64,000 nt of DNA from Streptomyces candidus (GTDB taxonomy: Bacteria; Actinomycetota; Actinomycetes; Streptomycetales; Streptomycetaceae): positions 62,001 to 126,000 of the forward strand of contig NZ_JACHEM010000009.1 in assembly GCF_014207445.1 (NCBI RefSeq), in the 5' to 3' direction. This document shows, piece by piece, positions 18,765 to 24,979 of this stretch. The translations under genes and the position numbers were made by a program. Each line of letters starts with the position of its first letter. Within the stretch, counting starts at the first letter, position 1. The notes beneath the pieces were generated by a model that saw only the letters and a program-made list of their open reading frames with translations, was not told where the DNA came from and ran no database searches.

Positions 18765-19337
18765 GTGTACATCGCCGCACTGCTCGCGCGCACCGAAGAC
18801 GGTTGGCAAGCGAGCGACACAGAGCTCGACGACGTCGAAACGCTGTCGGATCTCGTCGAACTGGCCCGAGAGGGCTCGGTCGACGACGACACGGTGATCG
18901 TCTACATCGAGCAGGAGGACGCCTGGTTCGGCGTCGTCCGCACCGACGACCTGGAGGACCCGCGGATCTACGTCTCCGACGCAGCCGCCGCGGCCCGTTC
19001 CTCGTACGGGGAGATCCTCACCGACGAACTGCTCGGCGGGAACGGCGACGACGCCGCCGCCGACCTGGACGCGCTGGACCTCGACGGCACCGAGGACGGC
19101 GAAACCCCCGAGCGCACCGGCGAGGAGAGCGCCGGCGAACCGAGCGGCGAGGCGGCCGAGGGCCTCGCCCACGACAGCGGCCCCGCAGTCCCGGTCACGG
19201 CGGGCCCGGTCGGTGACCGGCAGATCCTGGCCGACCTGGGCCTGGGCGAGAAGCAGCTCCTGGGCCTGGACAGCGAGGCGCTGTCCGAGATCACGGACGC
19301 ACTGGGCGCCGCGGAAATCCTGGAGGCAGTGCGCTAG
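18765..19337 (+). CDS. tRNA adenosine deaminase-associated protein
   Basis: A 190-residue acidic protein conserved directly upstream of tadA in Streptomyces. The N-terminal part (VYIAALLARTEDGWQASDTELDDVETLSDLVELAREG) is well ordered. A Glu/Asp/Gly-rich linker follows at about residues 95-145, then a C-terminal helix pair (DRQILADLGLGEKQLLGLDSEALSEITDALGA). Its stop codon overlaps the next start (TAGTG), so the two are translationally coupled. The role is inferred only from linkage. Start GTG 18765 sits behind GGGAG; an in-frame GTG at 18753 is less likely. Confidence 0.85.
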   Translation: MYIAALLARTEDGWQASDTELDDVETLSDLVELAREGSVDDDTVIVYIEQEDAWFGVVRTDDLEDPRIYVSDAAAAARSSYGEILTDELLGGNGDDAAADLDALDLDGTEDGETPERTGEESAGEPSGEAAEGLAHDSGPAVPVTAGPVGDRQILADLGLGEKQLLGLDSEALSEITDALGAAEILEAVR

Positions 19338-19894
19338 TGCGGCACGTCGCGATTCCCGGACACGATCCGGAGCACGAGGCCGGGCAGTCCTCCGTACGAG
19401 GACACGACCCGGAGCACGATCCCGTACGGGATCCGTGGCGTACCACGATGACGCTCGCCCTGGCCGAGGCGGCAGCGGCGGCGGCGGCCGGGGACGTACC
19501 GGTCGGCGCCGTCCTGCTGTCCCCGGCCGGGGACGTGCTCGCGCTCGGGCACAACGAGCGTGAGCGGCACGGCGACCCCACCGCGCACGCCGAGGTGCTG
19601 GCGCTGCGCAGGGGTGCCCGGAAGCTCGGCGAGTGGCGCCTCCAGGGGTGCACGCTCGTCGTCACCCTGGAGCCGTGCACGATGTGCGCGGGCGCGATCC
19701 AGCAGTCGCGGATCGAGCGGGTGGTGTACGGGGCGCACGACCAGAAGGCGGGCGCCGCGGGATCGCTCTGGGACCTCCTGCGGGACCGGCGGCTCAACCA
19801 CCGGCCCGAGGTGATCGCGGGGGTGCGGGAGGAGGAGTGCGCGGCGCAGCTGACGGCCTTCTTCCGGGACCGGCAGCCGGACCGGCGGACATGA
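19337..19894 (+). CDS. tadA: tRNA(adenosine34) deaminase
   Basis: A cytidine/deoxycytidylate-deaminase-fold enzyme that makes inosine at the wobble position of tRNA-Arg(ACG), the same tRNA that hosts the integrated element in this window. Zinc ligands and catalytic Glu are visible as HAEV and PCTMC; ERVVYGAHDQKAGAAGS completes the pattern. With the overlapping GTG at 19337 the protein is 185 residues. Its first ~37 residues are an unusual extension holding two GHDPEH copies. The conserved core starts at MTLALAEAAA (ATG 19448), so the shorter start is a serious alternative. Confidence 0.92.
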   Translation: MRHVAIPGHDPEHEAGQSSVRGHDPEHDPVRDPWRTTMTLALAEAAAAAAAGDVPVGAVLLSPAGDVLALGHNERERHGDPTAHAEVLALRRGARKLGEWRLQGCTLVVTLEPCTMCAGAIQQSRIERVVYGAHDQKAGAAGSLWDLLRDRRLNHRPEVIAGVREEECAAQLTAFFRDRQPDRRT

Positions 19895-19978
19895 CTGCCG
19901 TCCGACCGGTGGGCGCGGCGGCCGGACCGGCGGGCGCGAGTTTCGAAGCACTGCCCGCGGTGGGCTAGACTCTGTCTC

Positions 19979-20068
19979 GGTAGCGTGTCCGAGTGGCCTA
20001 AGGAGCACGCCTCGAAAGCGTGTGATGGTGCAAGCTATCCGTGGGTTCAAATCCCACCGCTACCGCCA
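19979..20068 (+). tRNA. tRNA-Ser (anticodon CGA)
   Basis: Acceptor GGTAGCG/CGCTACC, anticodon loop CTCGAAAG (anticodon CGA, codon UCG), long variable arm, T loop GGTTCAAATCC, and an encoded CCA end (20066-20068). TAGACT at 19966-19971 is a likely -10 element. Confidence 0.97.
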
Positions 20069-20074
20069 TCGAAG

Positions 20075-20107
20075 AGCCCCTCCGGGAAACCGGAGGGGCT
20101 TTCTTCA
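20075..20107 (+). terminator. Terminator of tRNA-Ser(CGA)
   Basis: AGCCCCTCCGG, a GAAA tetraloop and CCGGAGGGGCT, then TTCTTC: a classic intrinsic terminator 7 nt after the tRNA. Confidence 0.95.
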
Positions 20108-20501
20108 TGTCTCGGCGCCGAACGGGGTCCGTGAGCCTGGAACGGGTTGCGCCCGGAAGGGGCCCGGCGGCGCGGTGCGGGCTTGCGCGCGCGGAGCGGA
20201 GAGAGCGAGAACGCAGAGAGGGGGACGGGGGAAGCGGCACCGGGGGGACAAGCCGCTTCCCCCGATGAGAACGGGCCTCGGTGCCCGCGCCACGGTCGGG
20301 GGACCGCACGGCACGGACCCCGCCATGAGGCCTGTTCCTCGCCCGGGGGACTCCTGCCGGATCCCGCCGGGCTCACGGACGATCCTGCCCCTGCCGCAAG
20401 CGCGACATCCACGCCAAATGGCCCGTACCCAAGGGTCCTCGGTCCCTCGCGAAGGCGGGTGCGAGGGCGCGAGGGCCCGCTGGTCGAGCGCGTACCGCCA
20501 C
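20108..20501. other. Intergenic region, nothing recognised
   Basis: About 390 bp of G-rich DNA with overlapping open frames of no coding character. No RNA gene or repeat is evident. The segment ends at the promoter of the 53-residue membrane protein gene. Confidence 0.4.
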
Positions 20502-20529
20502 TTGAGTTGTGCGTCCGTACGGTTAGACT
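20502..20529 (+). promoter_or_regulatory. HrdB-like promoter of the small membrane protein
   Basis: TTGAGT (20502-20507) and TAGACT (20524-20529) are separated by 16 bp, close to the vegetative consensus. The -10 ends 39 nt before the GTG at 20569. Confidence 0.6.
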
Positions 20530-20568
20530 CTCGCGACTGCTCAGCGGGCCACAGGGGAGGGTCTGGGC

Positions 20569-20730
20569 GTGGACATCAAGAAGGCCATTCTGTACATTCT
20601 GATCGTTTTCGTGCTTTACACGATCATCGTCTCCCCGGAGAAGGCCGCCAACATGGTCGGGCTAGGCTTCCAGGGCCTGTCCGACGCGGCCCGTGGCATC
20701 GGCACGTTCATGACCAACCTGGTGAACTGA
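20569..20730 (+). CDS. 53-residue single-pass membrane protein
   Basis: A short gene. GTG start behind AGGGGAGGG; product VDIKKAILYILIVFVLYTII, then VSPEKAANMVGLGFQGL and SDAARGIGTFMTNLVN. The first half is one membrane helix; the second is an amphipathic helix that could lie on the membrane. A good promoter and ribosome-binding site support expression. I recall a similar small protein upstream of the Dabb/sigF genes in other Streptomyces. Function unknown. Confidence 0.8.
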   Translation: MDIKKAILYILIVFVLYTIIVSPEKAANMVGLGFQGLSDAARGIGTFMTNLVN

Positions 20731-20829
20731 CCAATCCGGTGGATCCTCCGGCCCGGAGAAGTGACCAGCCCGGTGAAGTGAGCCCGTCCGAGCAGCAGTA
20801 GGCCGCTCCTCTTCCCCAAGGAGTGCTCC

Positions 20830-21123
20830 GTGATCCGCCATCTGGTCCTGCTCAAGCTCAACGAAGGCGTCGACCGCGGCGAGCCGCGTGTGCAGGCCAG
20901 CGCGAGGGCCTTCGCCGAACTCGGCGCCGTCATCCCGGAGCTGGAGTTCTGGGAGTGCGCCTGGAACATCAGCGACCGTCCCATCGCGTACGACTTCGCC
21001 ATCAACTCCGCGGTCGCGGACACCGACGCACTCACGCGTTACGTGGAGCACCCGGCTCACCAGGCCGCCGCCGCGCAGTGGCGCGAGTTCGCCACCTGGG
21101 TGATCGCCGACTACCCCTTCTAG
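20830..21123 (+). CDS. Dabb-family (stress-responsive alpha/beta barrel) protein
   Basis: A 97-residue protein with the Dabb ferredoxin-like fold: IRHLVLLKLNEGVD at the start, ELEFWECAWNISDRPIAYDFAINSAVADTDAL in the middle, and YVEHPAHQAAAAQW near the end. Such dimeric barrels bind or transform small molecules; the substrate is not predictable. GTG at 20830 follows AAGGAG. A clear terminator ends it before sigF. Confidence 0.88.
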   Translation: MIRHLVLLKLNEGVDRGEPRVQASARAFAELGAVIPELEFWECAWNISDRPIAYDFAINSAVADTDALTRYVEHPAHQAAAAQWREFATWVIADYPF

Positions 21124-21205
21124 TCGCCGGGCCACCGCCGTACCGGCCGTCGGCATCCCTGCCCGCGCCCACCGCCGGGCCCCCGGCCGACCGCAGAAAC
21201 GCCCG

Positions 21206-21234
21206 ACCCCGCATCTCCCCGATGCGGGGTTTTT
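21206..21234 (+). terminator. Terminator between the Dabb gene and sigF
   Basis: ACCCCGCATC, a 5-nt loop and GATGCGGGGT, then TTTT. The next ~100 bp is AT-rich and is the sigF promoter region. Confidence 0.93.
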
Positions 21235-21379
21235 GCGTATCTGCGCCCGATATTGCACACAACACGACGTTATGTGGTGCTTGCTTACGGTGCACATGTC
21301 TTGTGATGCTATGACCGCTTTTGACGGATGAATGAAACGAAGTGTCAACGTAGCGACCGAAAAAGGGGTGGCGTGCACT

Positions 21380-22279
21380 GTGCCGGCCAGTACTGCTCCG
21401 CAAGCGCCGCCCTCGCAGGGGACGTCCCCCGAAGGGGCCCCCACCGACGCCGCTCCCCCCGACGTCGTCCTCACCGAGACCCCGGAACGCATCCCCGGTG
21501 CCCCCGCCGCCCGCACCCGGGGGGCCGACACCCGGGCCCTCACCCAGGTCCTGTTCGGCCAGCTCAAGGGGCTCACCCCGGGCAGCCGCGAGCACGCCCG
21601 GGTACGGGCCGCCCTCATCGAGGCGAACCTTCCGCTCGTGCGGTACGCCGCCGCCCGCTTCCGCTCCCGCAACGAGCCCATGGAGGACGTCGTCCAGGTC
21701 GGCACCATCGGCCTGATCAACGCCATCGACCGGTTCGACCCGGACCGGGGTGTGCAGTTCCCGACCTTCGCGATGCCCACCGTCGTCGGCGAGATCAAGC
21801 GGTACTTCCGTGACAACGTGCGTACCGTGCACGTCCCCCGCCGCCTGCACGAGCTGTGGGTTCAGGTCAACGGAGCCACCGAGGACCTCACCACCGCGCA
21901 CGGCCGCTCCCCCACGACCGCCGAGATCGCCGAACGGCTCAAGATCTCCGAGGAGGACGTGCTGGCCTGCATCGAAGCGGGACGCAGCTACCACGCCACC
22001 TCCCTCGAAGCCGCCCAGGAGGGCGACGGCCTGCCCGGCCTGCTCGACCGCCTCGGCTACGAGGACCCCGCACTGGCCGGAGTCGAGCACCGGGACCTCG
22101 TACGGCACCTGCTCGTCCAGCTCCCCGAGCGCGAGCAGCGGATCCTGATGCTGCGCTACTACAGCAATCTGACGCAGTCCCAGATCAGCGCCGAGCTGGG
22201 CGTCTCCCAGATGCACGTGTCGCGGTTGCTCGCCCGCAGCTTCGCGCGGCTGCGATCCGCAAATCGGATCGAGGCTTAA
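21380..22279 (+). CDS. sigF: Sporulation sigma factor SigF (SigB/F family)
   Basis: A 299-residue sigma factor of the SigB/SigF/SigG class, needed in S. coelicolor for late spore maturation. Region 2 is EANLPLVRYAAARFRSRNEPMEDVVQVGTIGLINAIDRFDPDRG; region 3 starts ATEDLTTAHGRSPTTAEIAE; region 4 is LPEREQRILMLRYYSNLTQSQISAELGVSQMHVSRLL. I set the start at GTG 21380 (VPASTAPQAPP, behind AGGGGTGG), which agrees with the known N-terminus of SigF; the frame opens 16 codons earlier. It is followed by the close paralogue at 22503. No anti-sigma gene is adjacent. Confidence 0.95.
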   Translation: MPASTAPQAPPSQGTSPEGAPTDAAPPDVVLTETPERIPGAPAARTRGADTRALTQVLFGQLKGLTPGSREHARVRAALIEANLPLVRYAAARFRSRNEPMEDVVQVGTIGLINAIDRFDPDRGVQFPTFAMPTVVGEIKRYFRDNVRTVHVPRRLHELWVQVNGATEDLTTAHGRSPTTAEIAERLKISEEDVLACIEAGRSYHATSLEAAQEGDGLPGLLDRLGYEDPALAGVEHRDLVRHLLVQLPEREQRILMLRYYSNLTQSQISAELGVSQMHVSRLLARSFARLRSANRIEA

Positions 22280-22406
22280 TCCCCAGGGGTACACCCGGCC
22301 GAAAGCTGCTGGGGGAAGAAAAGCCGCACACCCCCTCTTTCCTGCATGTATTTGTCGACTTGGCGCTACAGCGCGTTGCCGACATGTGACATTCTGCTGG
22401 AACCGC

Positions 22407-22433
22407 GTTTGCCGCAGCTCCGCCTCCGGTATT
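22407..22433 (+). promoter_or_regulatory. Possible SigB/N-type promoter of sigN
   Basis: GTTT (22407-22410) and GGTATT (22428-22433), 17 bp apart, resemble the GNNT...GGGTAC/T promoters read by this sigma family. The position, 70 bp before the ATG, suits autoregulation. This is inference from a loose match. Confidence 0.35.
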
Positions 22434-22502
22434 CAGGTGGAGGCTGCTTCCTCCGACGGGAAGCGTCTGCCGCTACCGTCCGCGACCCTAAGAGGGGGTG
22501 GC

Positions 22503-23444
22503 ATGTCCGTAGAACAGGGCAGTTCGAAGGTGCTCATCAAGGATGCGCCCGACATGCTCGACCATGCTCCGGTGATCCCTGCGATTCCGCTCCAGCCGGC
22601 GGCCGAGCAGGCAAAGCCCGCTCTGGCGGCGGCTGTTGACGGGCCGTCCGTTCAAGCAGCACCGGTCGTCACCCAGCCGGAAGCACTCGACACCCGTACG
22701 CTCTCCCGCTCCCTGTTCCTGCGGCTCGCCGTCCTCGAGAAGGACAGCCCGGAACGCACGTACGTCCGTGACACCCTCATCGAACTCAACCTCCCGCTCG
22801 TGCGGTACGCCGCCGCGCGCTTCCGCTCCCGCAACGAGCCGATGGAGGACATCGTCCAGGTCGGCACCATCGGCCTGATCAAGGCGATCGACCGCTTCGA
22901 CTGCCAGCGCGGCGTGGAGTTCCCCACCTTCGCGATGCCGACCGTCGTGGGCGAGATCAAGCGCTTCTTCCGCGACACGTCGTGGTCGGTACGGGTGCCG
23001 CGCCGGCTCCAGGAGCTGCGACTGGCCCTCACCAAGGCCAGCGACGAGCTCGCGCAGAAACTGGACCGCTCGCCCACCGTGCCCGAACTCGCCGCGGTGC
23101 TCGGGGTGTCCGAGGACGACGTGGTCGACGGCCTCGCCGTGGGCAACGCGTACACGGCCTCGTCGCTGGACTCGCCCTCCCCGGAGGACGACGGCGGCGA
23201 GGGCTCCCTGGCGGACCGGCTCGGTTACGAGGACACGGCGCTCGAAGGCGTCGAGTACCGCGAGTCGTTGAAGCCGCTGCTGGCCAAACTGCCGCCGCGC
23301 GAGCGCCAGATCATCATGCTGCGGTTCTTCGCGAACATGACGCAGTCGCAGATCGGCGAGGAGGTCGGCATCTCCCAGATGCACGTCTCACGGCTGCTGA
23401 CCCGCACCCTCTCCCAGCTCCGGGAAGGGCTGATCGCCGACTGA
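22503..23444 (+). CDS. sigN: SigB/F-family sigma factor, SigN-like
   Basis: A 313-residue paralogue of the preceding SigF. The shared region-2 stretch (LPLVRYAAARFRSRNEPMED) is almost identical, and region 4 reads LPPRERQIIMLRFFANMTQSQIGEEVGISQMHVSRLL. By order and sequence it corresponds to SigN of S. coelicolor, which acts in aerial hyphae and drives nepA. A NepA-like gene lies at 63.0 kb in this window. ATG at 22503 follows GAGGGGGTGGC. The first ~70 residues are unlike SigF. No anti-sigma or STAS gene adjoins it; the nearest STAS protein is at 30.7 kb. Confidence 0.85.
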   Translation: MSVEQGSSKVLIKDAPDMLDHAPVIPAIPLQPAAEQAKPALAAAVDGPSVQAAPVVTQPEALDTRTLSRSLFLRLAVLEKDSPERTYVRDTLIELNLPLVRYAAARFRSRNEPMEDIVQVGTIGLIKAIDRFDCQRGVEFPTFAMPTVVGEIKRFFRDTSWSVRVPRRLQELRLALTKASDELAQKLDRSPTVPELAAVLGVSEDDVVDGLAVGNAYTASSLDSPSPEDDGGEGSLADRLGYEDTALEGVEYRESLKPLLAKLPPRERQIIMLRFFANMTQSQIGEEVGISQMHVSRLLTRTLSQLREGLIAD

Positions 23445-23974
23445 CCCGGCGCCCCTCGGGCCGCCGAAGTCGCTGACCCCGTCTGCCGCATGACGAGGCG
23501 CCAGGCGGGCTGTCGCGATGTGACTCGGCGTGGACGGTGGGACTGGCGCGGGCCCGCCGTACCGCCCGAGGGCGAGCTGGACTTCGTACCGCCGCAGGCG
23601 TCCGACGCGCCTCACGACCTGGCCGTTCGGCATCCGTCGGCAACCCGCCCTCGCACAGCAGGGGTTGATGGTTGCGGGCCGTACGACGTCGGCCGCGTCC
23701 TTCGCGTCCGGCGGTACGTCGGCGGACGTCTCCCCCGGGCGCCGGCAGCGCTGCGGGCGGCCGTGGCGGAACAGCGCGTCCGGGAACGTCGGCGTTCTCG
23801 ACACGCTGCATCGGCGCGTTCGGCGGGGCCGTGCACGTCGTCCAGCCGCCGCCCGGTCCGTGGACCGGACCGGGACCGTGACGTACACCGGGCGCGTGGA
23901 CCCGGCGGGCGCCGCTGGGTATGCACAGGGACCCGCGAGGTCACCGCCGCCGGGTGCTGAAGAAAGCCGAAAGG
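23445..23974. other. 530-bp region without a supported gene
   Basis: Open frames exist on both strands, the longest on the minus strand running from 23888 into the 3' end of sigN. None has a ribosome-binding site, a recognisable domain or codon bias that stands out. No hairpin terminator is obvious. A decayed gene is possible. Confidence 0.35.
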
Positions 23975-24196
23975 TCAGCCGAGGGCGAGCCAGGCCACCG
24001 CGGCCAGTACGAGCACGACGGCGACGATGCCGATGATCAGCCCTGTCCTGGGACCCGACGCCTGTGCGGCCGGCTGGGAACGGCGCTGCTGCGCGGGCTC
24101 CTCGTCCACGAACGCGCGGAACATCTGCGTGCTGCCCGCCGGGTCGTAGTTGCCCTCGGGACCTTGGCCCTGGGGGGCCTGGGGGTTGTGTGCCAT
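23975..24196 (-). CDS. Small tail-anchored membrane protein
   Basis: A 73-residue protein. The first ~48 residues are Gln/Pro/Gly-rich and hydrophilic (MAHNPQAPQGQGPEG ... MFRAFVDEEPAQQ). The last ~22 are one membrane helix (TGLIIGIVAVVLVLAAVAWLALG) ending at the stop, a tail-anchored layout. I set the start at ATG 24196; the open frame begins 17 codons earlier. It diverges from the MarR gene. Function unknown. Confidence 0.75.
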   Translation of the reverse strand: MAHNPQAPQGQGPEGNYDPAGSTQMFRAFVDEEPAQQRRSQPAAQASGPRTGLIIGIVAVVLVLAAVAWLALG

Positions 24197-24344
24197 GCGC
24201 GAGACCCTAGCGAAGGTGGGGGCCCGAGCGACAGCCCAACCGCCCATATGTACTGAGCTGCGGCTTTACGCGGCCCCACGGACTCCTTGACCGACCGGTC
24301 ACGGAGCCTTTTGGATTCCTTTGCCCCAGAGGCCCGAAATTAAC

Positions 24345-24387
24345 TTGTCTGAAGCAACCATCTAGTCATACGGTTGCCTAAAGCAAC
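24345..24387. promoter_or_regulatory. Paired MarR-type operators
   Basis: Two near-identical 14-mers, TTGTCTGAAGCAAC (24345-24358) and TTGCCTAAAGCAAC (24374-24387), lie 29 bp apart. The second is a clean dyad, GTTGC-CTAAA-GCAAC. The segment is AT-rich, includes a -10-like TAGTCAT between the copies, and sits 58 bp before the MarR start, as expected for autorepression. Confidence 0.75.
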
Positions 24388-24445
24388 AAGATGCCCCTCG
24401 GGGCGACAGCGTGGATCTGGACGTACAGCAGTTCCGGGAGGTGCC

Positions 24446-24964
24446 GTGGCCGCAAAGAGCCAGTACGAAGAGCTGGCCCGCCAGCTCAGTGCCATAGGTG
24501 CCGTGAAGAGAGGGCTCGCCCGCATCCTGCCCGTCGAGTGCCCGCCCGGCTCCGCCGCGGTACTCACCCTTCTCGAACGGCACGGCAACATGCGGCTCAG
24601 CCGGCTCGCCGAGCTCATGGCCATCGACATCTCGGTGACCAGTCGACATGTCGCCCATGTCGCCGAGCGTGGCTGGATCGGCCGCTCGCCCGACCCGGGC
24701 GACAAGCGGTCCCGCATCCTCCACCTCACCGATGCGGGGAGCGCCGTGCTGCACGAGCTCTCCCTGCGCACCACCGACGTCCTCGCCCACACCCTCGGGG
24801 ACTGGTCCGACGACGAGGTCGGACAGCTCAACACCATGCTCGCCCGGCTGCGCGACAGCTTCGGCGACTGCCGCTCGTGGACCTCCGCACCGCACGACTG
24901 CGGCGCACTCGCCCCGTCGGGCGGCCCCCTCACGACTTCCGCGATACCCGCAACACCTGCGTAA
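24446..24964 (+). CDS. MarR-family transcriptional regulator
   Basis: A 172-residue winged-helix regulator. The DNA-binding region is AVLTLLERHGNMRLSRLAELMAIDISVTSRHVAHVAERGWIGRS, followed by the wing DPGDKRSRILHLTDAG. The N-terminal helix and the C-terminal helices form the usual dimer interface. The last ~30 residues, with two cysteines (SFGDCRSW, HDCGAL), could sense redox or metals. It is 15 bp upstream of the transporter gene in the same direction, so it very likely controls that transporter. GTG at 24446 follows GGGAGGTGCC. Confidence 0.93.
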   Translation: MAAKSQYEELARQLSAIGAVKRGLARILPVECPPGSAAVLTLLERHGNMRLSRLAELMAIDISVTSRHVAHVAERGWIGRSPDPGDKRSRILHLTDAGSAVLHELSLRTTDVLAHTLGDWSDDEVGQLNTMLARLRDSFGDCRSWTSAPHDCGALAPSGGPLTTSAIPATPA

Positions 24965-24979
24965 AGGAAAAGGATTCAA

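Noticed and set aside
23388..23888. A possible minus-strand gene of 166 codons overlapping the 3' end of sigN
   Set aside because: No recognisable domain, overlap with sigN and no ribosome-binding site. A decayed gene cannot be excluded, but the frame is not supportable.
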